Of a stretch of 16,831 bases of DNA, positions 1 through 7,925 are shown in pieces. Below the pieces are notes generated by a model that saw only the letters and a program-made list of their open reading frames with translations, searched no databases and was not told where the DNA came from. The position numbers and the translations under genes are program-made. Origin of the DNA: Methyloradius sp035460505 (GTDB lineage: Bacteria > Pseudomonadota > Gammaproteobacteria > Burkholderiales > Methylophilaceae); contig DATHWP010000106.1 in NCBI GenBank assembly GCA_035460505.1, positions 1-16,831 on the forward strand. The letters run 5' to 3'. Numbering within the stretch: position 1 is the stretch's first letter; every line of letters starts with the position of its first letter.

Positions 1-1146
1 TATGCGTTGTTAGTGGTCGTTGCATTAGTCGCCTTGGTTTGGTGGCAACTGGATCCACAGCGTATCGTCGAGATTGTACTTACAGTGTTGGTTGTGAGTT
101 GCCCCTGCGCGTTGTCGCTTGCCGCACCCGCTGCTTTTGCAGCAGCAGGCTCACACTTGATCAAACACGGCGTTTTGCTAACCCGTGGCCATGCGCTTGA
201 AACTCTGGCTAAAGTCACCCACTTTGTTTTTGATAAAACCGGCACGCTGACGATAGGGCGGCCAGTGTTAGTACAGACCATTACTTTTGCTGATCTAACA
301 GAAGAACATTGCCTGGAAATCGCTGCGAGCCTTGAGCAGGCATCAGAGCATCCGATTGCGCACAGCTTCTTGGATCATTTCTCACAAGCTGAGAAAAATC
401 AGCGACTCGTCACTGTGATTGATCGATCAAACATCGCAGGGCAAGGCCTGATTGGCACCATAGAAGGCAAGCGTTATGCCATTGGTAATACCAAATTGCA
501 CTCACAACTTACTGCAGTGCATCAGCTTGATGTGACAACCTATCCACCAGGCTCAACAGTCATTTGGCTTAGCGATCAACAGCAAGTATTAGCAGCTTTT
601 GTCATCGCAGATACGCTTAGGCCGCAAGCCAGTAATCTGGTTAAAGGCTTAAAGAATAAGGCCTTAAACGTCACCATGCTGAGTGGCGATGCCACCGAAG
701 CTGTTGCCCACCATGCCGCTACGCTCAAGATAGAGCACTGGCAGGCTGGCATGTTGCCTGAACAAAAACTTCTCGCGCTACAGGGTTTGCAGGCTAAAGG
801 TGAAGTGGTAGCGATGGTGGGGGATGGTATTAACGATGCCCCTGTATTGGCAGGTGCGCAAGTCTCTATCGCGATGGGCAGTGGCACACAGATGGCGCGT
901 GCTGCAGCAGATGTGGTGTTGCTCACTGAAAACTTACACGAAATCGAACATGCGGTAGTCACTAGCCGCTTTGCCATGCGTATTATTCGGCAGAACTTTA
1001 TCTGGGCGATTGCCTATAATCTAGTAGCACTGCCATTTGCCGCTGCAGGCTATTTATCGCCCTGGATGGCGGCGATTGGTATGTCGGTAAGCTCTTTGAT
1101 TGTGGTGCTGAATGCCTTGCGGCTGGTGAATGTAGAAACGGCTTAA
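1..1146 (+). CDS. Copper-translocating P1B-type ATPase, C-terminal part (FixI/CcoI-like), 5' truncated
   Basis: This is the C-terminal 381 residues of a heavy-metal P-type ATPase, which moves Cu(I) across the inner membrane using ATP. The frame is open from base 1, so the true start lies outside the window. Numbering from the codon at base 1, visible motifs are: CPC in a membrane helix (residues 34-36), the phosphorylation motif DKTGT (Asp78), the SEHP motif typical of P1B pumps (His117), GDGINDAP (from residue 274), a Tyr-Asn pair in the next-to-last helix (339-340) and MSVSS in the last helix (361-365). The CPC, YN and MxxSS set is the Cu(I)-site signature. The wording around the P-site (RGHALETL) and the last helix (PWMAAIGMS) resembles FixI/CcoI pumps, which supply copper to cbb3 oxidase, more than detoxifying CopA. 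That sub-assignment is inference; the cytochrome oxidase genes that would support it would lie upstream, outside the window. The stop codon overlaps that of the convergent metallopeptidase gene. Confidence 0.9.
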   Translation, partial: YALLVVVALVALVWWQLDPQRIVEIVLTVLVVSCPCALSLAAPAAFAAAGSHLIKHGVLLTRGHALETLAKVTHFVFDKTGTLTIGRPVLVQTITFADLTEEHCLEIAASLEQASEHPIAHSFLDHFSQAEKNQRLVTVIDRSNIAGQGLIGTIEGKRYAIGNTKLHSQLTAVHQLDVTTYPPGSTVIWLSDQQQVLAAFVIADTLRPQASNLVKGLKNKALNVTMLSGDATEAVAHHAATLKIEHWQAGMLPEQKLLALQGLQAKGEVVAMVGDGINDAPVLAGAQVSIAMGSGTQMARAAADVVLLTENLHEIEHAVVTSRFAMRIIRQNFIWAIAYNLVALPFAAAGYLSPWMAAIGMSVSSLIVVLNALRLVNVETA

Positions 1147-1859
1147 GCCATTGCATGTAGCTGGTTAGAAACGAGCTTAAGATCAGCTGTGATTTTTTTA
1201 TAATCTGGGCACAGTTTTTCTACAATCGCCCAAAATCTAGGGCTGTGGTTCATCTCTTTCAAATGCGCCAGTTCGTGCGCGACTACATAATGAATAATTG
1301 ATGGATGTGCCTGTATCAGGCGCCAGTTCAGGCGTATCTCACCGCGTGAATTGCAGCTACCCCAACGACTGCGGGCGCTGGAGAGCATGACTGGTGGCAT
1401 TTCTACTCCCAGCTTTTGCGCTAACAGTGCTGTGCGCCGCGTAAAGTCTGCCAAGGCTTGCTGCTTGTACCATTGCACGACTTTGCGCCTGATGACATCA
1501 CTATCATCGGGAGTGCGTAAGCGCACATCCAGCGTTGCCCCATTAAACTCAATCGCACGATTTTTAGCATCGGCGGCAAGATATAGGGAAATAGGGTTAC
1601 CAAGAAGTAATAGTTTCTGGCCGTTTTCCCAAGCAATTTCTGGCAGGATTTTGGCTTCTTGCTCAGCAAGTTTTTGCTGTATCCACGGTGTTTTAGATTG
1701 CAGCAAGGCATTTAGCTCGCGCAGGCTGATGCGTGGCGGTGCTGAGACAATAAGGCCATCACTGCTGATTCGCAAGCCTATGCTGCGACGTCTGCTAGTA
1801 CGTTTTAGGGTGTAGGCAATCGTGCTGCCATCTTCTAGCAAAATGGCATTGGTGGTCAT
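1143..1859 (-). CDS. YgjP-like (DUF45, M48-type) zinc metallopeptidase
   Basis: A predicted 238-residue cytoplasmic protein of the YgjP/DUF45 family of zinc-dependent peptidases. The family hallmark RWGSC followed by RLNWRL is present around residues 166-183, and the zinc motif HELAH lies at residues 195-199, followed by NHSPRFW, whose histidine (205) is a likely third ligand. No signal peptide or membrane segment is seen. The physiological substrate of this family is poorly known, so no pathway is assigned. The start codon overlaps the plsC stop codon in an ATGA arrangement, and no Shine-Dalgarno sequence is obvious, so translation is probably coupled to plsC. It is the last gene of the lnt-to-peptidase block. 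Its stop codon shares the bases TTAA with the stop of the opposing ATPase gene, and no terminator lies between them. Confidence 0.88.
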   Translation of the reverse strand: MTTNAILLEDGSTIAYTLKRTSRRRSIGLRISSDGLIVSAPPRISLRELNALLQSKTPWIQQKLAEQEAKILPEIAWENGQKLLLLGNPISLYLAADAKNRAIEFNGATLDVRLRTPDDSDVIRRKVVQWYKQQALADFTRRTALLAQKLGVEMPPVMLSSARSRWGSCNSRGEIRLNWRLIQAHPSIIHYVVAHELAHLKEMNHSPRFWAIVEKLCPDYKKITADLKLVSNQLHAMA

Positions 1860-2566
1860 AGTTGCGGTAGCCTAGCCATTTCTTGCTCGATCCAGCTTTC
1901 CACTTGCTGATTGAGCGCATCTGGTTTTAAGCCTGTTGTCGCGATTGGCTTGCCTATGCTCAATGTAATCAAGCCTGGCTTTTTCACGAACGCATTCTTG
2001 CCCCAAAACTCGCCTGCATTATGGGCAACAGGGGTCACTTGTGTCTGGGTATGGGTAGCAAGCCAGGCGCCACCGATATGATATTTACCTTTTTCCCCTG
2101 GTGATACACGTGTGCCTTCAGGGAATATCACCACAAAAAAGCCTTTCTTCAGGCGGTCTTTCCCTTGGGACACCATCTGCTTCAATGCTTCACGACCAGC
2201 ACTGCGTTGAATCGCAATGGGTGAAGTCATTGCTAGGCCCCAACCAAAGAAAGGCACCCAAAGCAGTTCGCGCTTAAGCACCCAAACTTGCGGTGGAAAT
2301 ATCTGTTGGAGCGCCAGTGTTTCCCAAGCGGATTGATGCTTACATAAGATGATGCCAGGTTCGGCTGGGATGTTTTCTAGACCAATCACGCGATAGCGAA
2401 TGCCGCAGGTTACGCCAAGCCACCAGAGCATGATACGTGACCAACCGCTTATAATTTTGTAACGTCTGATCGATGGCAATGGAAACGTCAGCATAGCAAT
2501 TACGGCATAAATTGGCGTCACTATCCACATGCCCAGCGTAAATAAAAAAGACCGTAACCACAGCAT
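1856..2566 (-). CDS. plsC: 1-acyl-sn-glycerol-3-phosphate acyltransferase
   Basis: This 236-residue inner-membrane-associated enzyme transfers an acyl chain to lysophosphatidic acid, giving phosphatidic acid for phospholipid synthesis. The first ~30 residues form a hydrophobic anchor. The catalytic block I reads KHQSAWE with His77 and Glu82, so the usual HX4D motif is HX4E here. Block III is present as FPEGTR (residues 148-153), and KREL and GWG segments typical of the family lie at about 98-110. Length is normal for PlsC. The gene begins 10 bases after the gmhB stop codon and overlaps the downstream metallopeptidase start by four bases, placing it inside a likely operon with glyQS and gmhB. 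Members of this family can prefer different acyl acceptors, so PlsC-like activity is the best but not the only reading. Confidence 0.88.
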   Translation of the reverse strand: MLWLRSFLFTLGMWIVTPIYAVIAMLTFPLPSIRRYKIISGWSRIMLWWLGVTCGIRYRVIGLENIPAEPGIILCKHQSAWETLALQQIFPPQVWVLKRELLWVPFFGWGLAMTSPIAIQRSAGREALKQMVSQGKDRLKKGFFVVIFPEGTRVSPGEKGKYHIGGAWLATHTQTQVTPVAHNAGEFWGKNAFVKKPGLITLSIGKPIATTGLKPDALNQQVESWIEQEMARLPQL

Positions 2567-2576
2567 ATTCAGGTGC

Positions 2577-3119
2577 TTAGTCCTCTTCCGCGATGATCCG
2601 TTGCGCTGCTTCTGCCAAGTTAGCGCAGACCCAGGTGTTATCAGGCAAGCCGCCGTTTGCCAATGTAGTCTCGCCTTTGCCAGTCAGCACCAATATCGGC
2701 TGCGCACCGCGAGCCACGCTGGCTTGCAAGTCACGTAGCGAATCACCCACACTTGGCACGCCCTTGATATCCACCCCAAAACGCCGTGCGATTTCATCCA
2801 CCATGCCAGACTTAGGCTTGCGGCATTCACACTTGGCCTCAGCCGCATGTGGGCAATAGAACAAGGCATCAATACGGCCACCGATTTGTGCTAATGCGCG
2901 ATACATCTTGTCGTGGATACTATTGAGCGCAGCCATGTCAAACAGTCCTCGACCTATGCCAGATTGATTGGTCGCCAGTGCGATGCGGTAACCATGCTGG
3001 TTCAGCAATGCAATCGCTTCTAGGCTGCCTGGAATAGGGATCCATTCGTCAGGAGCCTTGATGAACTGGCTGCTATCTTTGTTGATCACACCATCACGGT
3101 CGAGGATAACGAGTTTCAT
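2577..3119 (-). CDS. gmhB: D-glycero-beta-D-manno-heptose-1,7-bisphosphate 7-phosphatase
   Basis: A 180-residue HAD-superfamily phosphatase that removes the 7-phosphate of heptose bisphosphate in ADP-heptose synthesis for the LPS inner core. HAD motif I is DRDGVIN with Asp7 and Asp9, motif II is the Thr50-Asn51-Gln52 region (ATNQSGIGRG), and motif IV is VGDSLRD with Asp126. A zinc-binding loop supplies Cys89, His91, Cys97 and Cys99, followed by RKPKSGM. The loop between the CPH and CxC halves is only five residues, shorter than in the E. coli enzyme as I recall it. HisB-N phosphatases share this fold, but the length, the absence of a HisB C-terminal half and the position next to glyS favour GmhB. 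A Shine-Dalgarno AGGA sits five bases before the ATG. Confidence 0.9.
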   Translation of the reverse strand: MKLVILDRDGVINKDSSQFIKAPDEWIPIPGSLEAIALLNQHGYRIALATNQSGIGRGLFDMAALNSIHDKMYRALAQIGGRIDALFYCPHAAEAKCECRKPKSGMVDEIARRFGVDIKGVPSVGDSLRDLQASVARGAQPILVLTGKGETTLANGGLPDNTWVCANLAEAAQRIIAEED

Positions 3120-3133
3120 GGGTTTCCTAGATA

Positions 3134-3162
3134 CTCCAAGTCGCTAGCTTGCTAACTTGGAG
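3134..3162 (-). other. Intercistronic hairpin across the glyS stop codon
   Basis: A perfect 8-bp inverted repeat (CTCCAAGT at 3134-3141 and ACTTGGAG at 3155-3162) encloses 13 bases that can pair a little further (TAG with CTA). In the minus-strand mRNA it covers the last codons and the TAG stop of glyS and ends just before the gmhB ribosome binding site. No U-tract follows, so a classical intrinsic terminator is unlikely. It may act in RNA processing, message stability or partial termination; that role is inferred. Confidence 0.5.
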
Positions 3163-5300
3163 AGGTCGGCGACGCGATTCATGGCTTGGTGCAGTTGAGA
3201 TAAAAGTGCCAAGCGATTAGCACGTAAATCTTTATCTTCTGCATTGACCATGACACCGTCGAAAAAAGCATCTACTGGCGTTTTAAGGGCGGCTAAGGCC
3301 TGTAAGGAGGCCGTGTAATCACCATTATCAAAAAACTTGTCAGCCTCTGGCTTGACCTTCTTGAGCGCGAAAGCCAAATCTTTTTCAGCGCTTTCTTGAA
3401 GCAGCAAATCATTTACTTTTGTTTCAATGGCAGACTCTGATTTCTTCAGAATATTACCAACACGTTTGTTGGCAGCGGCTAAGCTAGGTGCTTCTGCCAA
3501 TGAAGCAAAAGCACGTACTGCGGAGAGACGGCTGGCAACGTCAGTCAATCGTTGTGGGCGTAGGGCAAGAACGGCTTCAATTTCTTGTGGGCTATAGCCT
3601 AATTCGCGTAAATAGCCAGACAGGCGCTCATAGAAGAAATCGGAAAGTATGGTTGGTGTTTCAAGAGCAAAGAAAATTGTTGATGTTGCGCCACCAACTT
3701 GATTAATTTCCTCTAGAGCATCAGCCCCCGTAAGTTGGTCATATGCGAGATTAAGTAAGTCATCAAGTTCTAGATCTAGTTTGCCATCAACTAGAATCCG
3801 AATCACCCCTAAAGCATGGCGACGAAGCGCAAATGGATCTTTATCGCCAGTGGGGATGTTACCAATCCCAAACATGCCTACCAAGGTTTCCAGTTTGTCC
3901 GCAAGAGCTACACAAATGCCCACTTGGTTTCGTGGTAAATCATCCCCAGAGAACCGTGGTTTATAGTGATCTTCAATCGCCTCGGAAATTTCATTACCCA
4001 AACCATCATGTTTTGCATAATAGCTGCCCATGATGCCTTGTAACTCTGGAAACTCACTGACCATATCAGTTAATAAGTCAGCTTTTGCCAACATAGCGGT
4101 TTTGTCAGCTGCAATTGCTAGAGCTTCGCCACCTAATTTTTGTCCAATAGCCTGAGCTATTGCTCGCACTCGTTGTATGCGTTTGCCCTGAGAACCAAGT
4201 TTGTTGTGGTAGACCACTTTATCCAAACCCGGCACACGCGATTCCAGCGTCCTTTTACGGTCTTGGTCGAAAAAGAATTTAGCATCGGCTAAACGTGGGC
4301 GTACGACACGTTCATTGCCGCCAATCACGGCACTTGGGTCAGCCGGGCTGATGTTGGAAACGATCAGGAATTTATTGGTGAGTTTGTTGTTGGTATCAAG
4401 CAACGGAAAATATTTCTGATTAGCCTTCATCGTTAGAATCAGGCATTCCTGCGGTACTTCCAGATATTCGGTTTCAAATTGTCCGAGCAGTACATTGGGG
4501 CGCTCAACCAGTGCGGTTACTTCATCCAGCAGGGCGTCATCGTCAATCGGTTTCAGGTTCTCTTTTGCCGCTGCTGCATTCAGTTGACGCACAATTTCGT
4601 CGCGGCGTTCCTCAAAACTGGCAATCACTGCGCCTTCGGTCTTGAGTTGTTCGCTATAGCTGTCGGCATCTTTTAGTGTGATGGTTTCTACTTTAGCTTC
4701 AAAGCGGTGACCGTGAGTGGTATTGCCTGCCTGTAGGCCGAGTGTATTGATTGCGACCACATCTCTACCATGCAGGGCTACCAAGCCATGTGCTGGGCGC
4801 ACGAAATTGACGTTGCTCCAGCCATCGGCGAGTTGATAAGTCATGACCTTGGGAATAGGCAGTTTGGCTAATGCTTCATCCAAGGCTTTTTGAAGGCCTT
4901 CAGCCAGTTGCGCGCCAGTTTGCACAATATCCAGAAACAGTGATTCAGCCTTGCCATCGTTTTCACGTTTCAGCTTGGGAATCGCAGACTCATCAGTGCC
5001 CAATGCCGTAAGCCTTTTGAGTAGGGCGGGGGTGGCATTCCCAGCAGCATCAAAACCCACTGTCACTGGCATTAGCTTTTGCGAGAGCGCTTTATCGGCG
5101 GCCTGTGCAGGCACTTGCGTAATATGTGCAGCCAAGCGGCGTGGTGAGGCGTAGGCAGTGACTTTGGAGTCAGTCTCAGTTAAGCCTTGTGATTTAAGCG
5201 TTTCAAATAGTACGGAAGAAAAAGCCTCGCCCAGCTTCTTGAGCGCTTTCGGCGGCAACTCTTCTACGAATAACTCTACTAATAGGTTCTTGGTACTCAT
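3144..5300 (-). CDS. glyS: Glycine--tRNA ligase, beta subunit
   Basis: The 718-residue beta subunit of the alpha2-beta2 bacterial glycyl-tRNA synthetase, which contacts tRNA-Gly in the cytoplasm. The N-terminus (LLVELFVEELPPKAL) is the standard GlyS opening. The central segment ELQGIMGSYYAKHDG, with the His431-Asp432 pair, corresponds to the conserved HD-like domain of the family, followed by RFSGDDLP. The C-terminal ~150 residues (including DNGDYTASL and VDAFFDGVMVN) form the DALR-type anticodon-binding domain. Length is slightly above the E. coli protein (689 residues). The ATG overlaps the glyQ TGA in an ATGA junction with an AAGG Shine-Dalgarno about eight bases upstream, so the two subunits are probably made in balanced amounts by coupled translation. 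Confidence 0.98.
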   Translation of the reverse strand: MSTKNLLVELFVEELPPKALKKLGEAFSSVLFETLKSQGLTETDSKVTAYASPRRLAAHITQVPAQAADKALSQKLMPVTVGFDAAGNATPALLKRLTALGTDESAIPKLKRENDGKAESLFLDIVQTGAQLAEGLQKALDEALAKLPIPKVMTYQLADGWSNVNFVRPAHGLVALHGRDVVAINTLGLQAGNTTHGHRFEAKVETITLKDADSYSEQLKTEGAVIASFEERRDEIVRQLNAAAAKENLKPIDDDALLDEVTALVERPNVLLGQFETEYLEVPQECLILTMKANQKYFPLLDTNNKLTNKFLIVSNISPADPSAVIGGNERVVRPRLADAKFFFDQDRKRTLESRVPGLDKVVYHNKLGSQGKRIQRVRAIAQAIGQKLGGEALAIAADKTAMLAKADLLTDMVSEFPELQGIMGSYYAKHDGLGNEISEAIEDHYKPRFSGDDLPRNQVGICVALADKLETLVGMFGIGNIPTGDKDPFALRRHALGVIRILVDGKLDLELDDLLNLAYDQLTGADALEEINQVGGATSTIFFALETPTILSDFFYERLSGYLRELGYSPQEIEAVLALRPQRLTDVASRLSAVRAFASLAEAPSLAAANKRVGNILKKSESAIETKVNDLLLQESAEKDLAFALKKVKPEADKFFDNGDYTASLQALAALKTPVDAFFDGVMVNAEDKDLRANRLALLSQLHQAMNRVADLSKLAS

Positions 5301-6229
5301 GCTGCTGCCTTCTTTTCAATCTGTGCCAACACTTCATCTGCCCAAGCTTTAGGGGCCATGGGGAAGCCAAGTCTGGCGCGGCTATCCAAGTAGCTGGCCG
5401 CTACTGAGCGTGCCATGTTGCGGATGCGGCCTATGTAGGCGGCACGTTCGGTGACCGAAATTGCGCCACGCGCATCCAGCAGGTTGAAGGTGTGAGCGGC
5501 TTTCAATACTTGTTCATAAGCGGGTAGCGCCAGTTTCTGTTCCATCAGGTACAGCGCTTCTTTTTCGTGACTGCCAAAAGCGCCGAGCAGGAATTCGACA
5601 TCGCTGTGCTCGAAGTTGTAGGCAGACTGTTCTTTTTCATTTTGCAGGAAGACATCGCCATACTTAACCACGCCATTTTCATGCGATGAATAGATGAGGT
5701 CATAGACGTTATCCACGCCTTGCAGATACATCGCCAGACGCTCTAGGCCATAAGTGATTTCGCCTGTGATTGGCTTACAATCGATGCCGCCAACTTGCTG
5801 GAAATATGTGAACTGCGTGACTTCCATACCATTGAGCCAGACTTCCCAGCCCAAGCCCCATGCACCTAACGTTGGGTTTTCCCAGTCATCTTCCACAAAG
5901 CGGATATCGTTCTGCTTGAGGTCAAAGCCTAGCGCTTCAAGCGAGCCGAGGTAAAGCTCAAGAATATTGGCTGGTGCTGGTTTCAGTACTACTTGGAATT
6001 GATAGTAATGCTGCAAGCGATTTGGGTTTTCACCATAACGGCCATCCTTGGGGCGACGGCTAGGTTGTACATAGGCCGCTTTCCATGGCTCTGGGCCGAT
6101 AGCACGCAGGAATGTAGCCGTGTGTGAAGTACCCGCACCGACTTCCATATCGTAAGGTTGAAGCAGCGTGCAGCCTTGTTTATCCCAGTATTGTTGCAGG
6201 GTGAGAATGATTTGTTGAAATGTCAGCAT
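5297..6229 (-). CDS. glyQ: Glycine--tRNA ligase, alpha subunit
   Basis: The 310-residue catalytic alpha subunit of tetrameric glycyl-tRNA synthetase. It forms glycyl-adenylate and charges tRNA-Gly together with GlyS. The sequence is very strongly conserved throughout: the opening TFQQIILTLQQYWDKQGC, the segment VGAGTSHTATFLRAIGPEP, the NPNRLQHYYQFQV stretch that forms part of the class II active site, and FTYFQQVGG. The C-terminus (KAWADEVLAQIEKKAAA) is a few residues longer than in E. coli. A clear GAGGT Shine-Dalgarno lies about three bases before the ATG. The 91-base gap to lnt shows no T-box or other riboswitch and no terminator; a promoter there is possible but I could not pin one down. 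Confidence 0.98.
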   Translation of the reverse strand: MLTFQQIILTLQQYWDKQGCTLLQPYDMEVGAGTSHTATFLRAIGPEPWKAAYVQPSRRPKDGRYGENPNRLQHYYQFQVVLKPAPANILELYLGSLEALGFDLKQNDIRFVEDDWENPTLGAWGLGWEVWLNGMEVTQFTYFQQVGGIDCKPITGEITYGLERLAMYLQGVDNVYDLIYSSHENGVVKYGDVFLQNEKEQSAYNFEHSDVEFLLGAFGSHEKEALYLMEQKLALPAYEQVLKAAHTFNLLDARGAISVTERAAYIGRIRNMARSVAASYLDSRARLGFPMAPKAWADEVLAQIEKKAAA

Positions 6230-6320
6230 GCTACCTCGGTAAACCTACTATTCAGCTTATCTGCTTGCCTTGATTTTTGTATTGCAAGCGATTGCGTTGG
6301 AATGTGCAAAGGGCTTGATT

Positions 6321-7829
6321 TTACTTCTTTTTACGACCCCACAAAAGGGCAACCGACAGGAATAAAACGATTAAAGTCGGCCAGTTGCCAAATCGCACAT
6401 AAGGCGTGGTGCCGATATAGCCTTGGGCTTGGCCTTGTAGTGTGCCAGTGGTGAAATGGGGCAGGGTTGAAACAATGCTGCCATCGCGGTTGATAATGGC
6501 CGTTGCGCCTGTATTAGTCGCGCGTAACATCATGCGGCCAGCCTCCATTGCGCGCATTTGCGACATTTGCAAATGCTGGTAAGAGGCGAGTGATTGGCCG
6601 TACCATGCATCATTGCTGGCATTGACTAGCAAAGTGGCTGATGGCAATTGATGGATGATCTCCTCGCCAAATACGTCTTCATAGCAAATATCCACAGCGA
6701 CTTTTTGCCCAGCGATATTCATAGGTTGTGGGTGACTATCTCCACGCGATAAATCGGTGAGGGGAATATTCAGCCAGTCACGGTAAATCCAGCCAAAAAC
6801 CTGCTTTAAGGGAATAAATTCGCCAAAAGGCACCAAGTGAAACTTGCGGTAACTTTGCGTTTGCTCTGAACCATAGCTCAGCATGCTGTTGTAATACTGC
6901 TCGTTTTCATACTCAACTGCACCGATCAGCATGTCTCCCTGATTATTTTCAGCGTGTGTTTTTAGCAACTCAAGATAGTTGGGCGGCACTTCGTTGATGA
7001 GCATGGGTAGGGCAGTTTCAGGCATCACGATCAGTTTTGCACTGGATTGTGTGGCCAGTGAATAGTATTGGTCTAGCGTACGCTGAACTTGAGCAGCATC
7101 CCATTTGATGTCTTGCGCGATGTTGCCTTGCAGCAGGGCCACGCTGATTGGCTCGCCGCTGGGTTGAGTCCATGGTACTAATTTGAGCAAACCACCACTG
7201 ACCCATAATACGAGTAACGCCAGCGCTGCTTTTTTGCGAGTATTTTTATTAAGTAGTAACAACAATAGACTAGCAGATAGAGCGGTAACCAGCGATAAGC
7301 CATAAGCGCCAACGATAGGCGCAAAGCCAGCTAATGGGCTGTGGGGTACTTGTGAGTAACTTACATTGATCCAGGGAAAGCCAGTAAATATCCAGCTGCG
7401 TACCCATTCAGCCAGTACCCATAATACTGGGGCAGCAATCAGTACATGGCTGGTTTTTTTGCTAAGCCAGCCAGCCACTGTGGGGAATAAGGCGAGAAAA
7501 GCACAAAAGGTGAAGGTGGCAAAACCAGCCATCCAAAATGGCATGCCACCAAAATCATGCAGGCTCACGTAAATCCAGGAGACACCCGTACAAAAGAACC
7601 CGAGGCTAAAGCTATAAGTGACTAGCGACGCTTGTTTGGGTGAGGCGGTTTTGTAAATCAAGTAAAAAAGGCCAGCCAGAGCTAATGGCGTAATGGGGAA
7701 AAGATAAAACGGCGCATACCCTGCGATTGAAATACTGCCTAGTAACAGCGAGAAAAAGCAGCTTAGGGGCAAACTGCTATGCACACTATTGTTTGATTTG
7801 AAAAAAGGTAGTTGCAAAAATATCTCCAT
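6321..7829 (-). CDS. lnt: Apolipoprotein N-acyltransferase
   Basis: An inner-membrane enzyme of about 502 residues that adds the third acyl chain to the N-terminal cysteine of lipoproteins, the last step of lipoprotein maturation. Several hydrophobic helices fill the first ~220 residues, followed by a periplasmic nitrilase-fold domain and a final C-terminal helix ending in WGRKKK. Counting from the ATG, the catalytic triad is Glu271 (in MPETALPM), Lys329 (in YRKFHLVPFGEF) and Cys382 (in DICYEDVFG), matching the E. coli triad in order and spacing. The start is uncertain: GTG at 7832, ATG at 7829, or a TTG five codons further in that has a GGAG six bases upstream. The gene normally follows corC in relatives; here mscL and a small gene lie between, so it needs its own promoter. 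Confidence 0.95.
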   Translation of the reverse strand: MEIFLQLPFFKSNNSVHSSLPLSCFFSLLLGSISIAGYAPFYLFPITPLALAGLFYLIYKTASPKQASLVTYSFSLGFFCTGVSWIYVSLHDFGGMPFWMAGFATFTFCAFLALFPTVAGWLSKKTSHVLIAAPVLWVLAEWVRSWIFTGFPWINVSYSQVPHSPLAGFAPIVGAYGLSLVTALSASLLLLLLNKNTRKKAALALLVLWVSGGLLKLVPWTQPSGEPISVALLQGNIAQDIKWDAAQVQRTLDQYYSLATQSSAKLIVMPETALPMLINEVPPNYLELLKTHAENNQGDMLIGAVEYENEQYYNSMLSYGSEQTQSYRKFHLVPFGEFIPLKQVFGWIYRDWLNIPLTDLSRGDSHPQPMNIAGQKVAVDICYEDVFGEEIIHQLPSATLLVNASNDAWYGQSLASYQHLQMSQMRAMEAGRMMLRATNTGATAIINRDGSIVSTLPHFTTGTLQGQAQGYIGTTPYVRFGNWPTLIVLFLSVALLWGRKKK

Positions 7830-7861
7830 CACCAGTATAAATAGGCCAACAGTCTTTGCGC

Positions 7862-7867
7862 ATTATA
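7862..7867 (-). promoter_or_regulatory. Candidate -10 element for lnt
   Basis: On the minus strand this reads TATAAT, a perfect sigma-70 -10 hexamer, about 30 bases before the lnt start codon. No convincing -35 hexamer lies 16-18 bases upstream (CACAGC at 7885-7890). lnt is cut off from corC by two other genes, so a promoter is expected in this 93-base divergent gap. mscL on the other strand must also be started from here, but its promoter could not be identified. Confidence 0.4.
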
Positions 7868-7925
7868 GCGATTGCGCTAAGCTTGCTGTGTTTCAGATTG
7901 ATGTTCGATTAATTTTGGAGGAGTT

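Noticed and set aside
1351..1815. 154-codon plus-strand open frame inside the metallopeptidase gene
   Set aside because: It is the complement of a gene with clear RWGSC and HELAH motifs; composition (Arg, Ser, Leu) is typical of a reverse-strand shadow.
6230..6320. Possible T-box or glycine riboswitch ahead of glyQ
   Set aside because: Only 91 bases are available, and no specifier stem, T-box consensus or terminator is visible. T-boxes are also not expected in Proteobacteria.
6289..7876. Ten-base repeat AGCGATTGCG in the gaps before glyQ and before lnt
   Set aside because: Two short copies at 6289-6298 and 7867-7876 in the same orientation, with no shared flanking sequence; likely chance.
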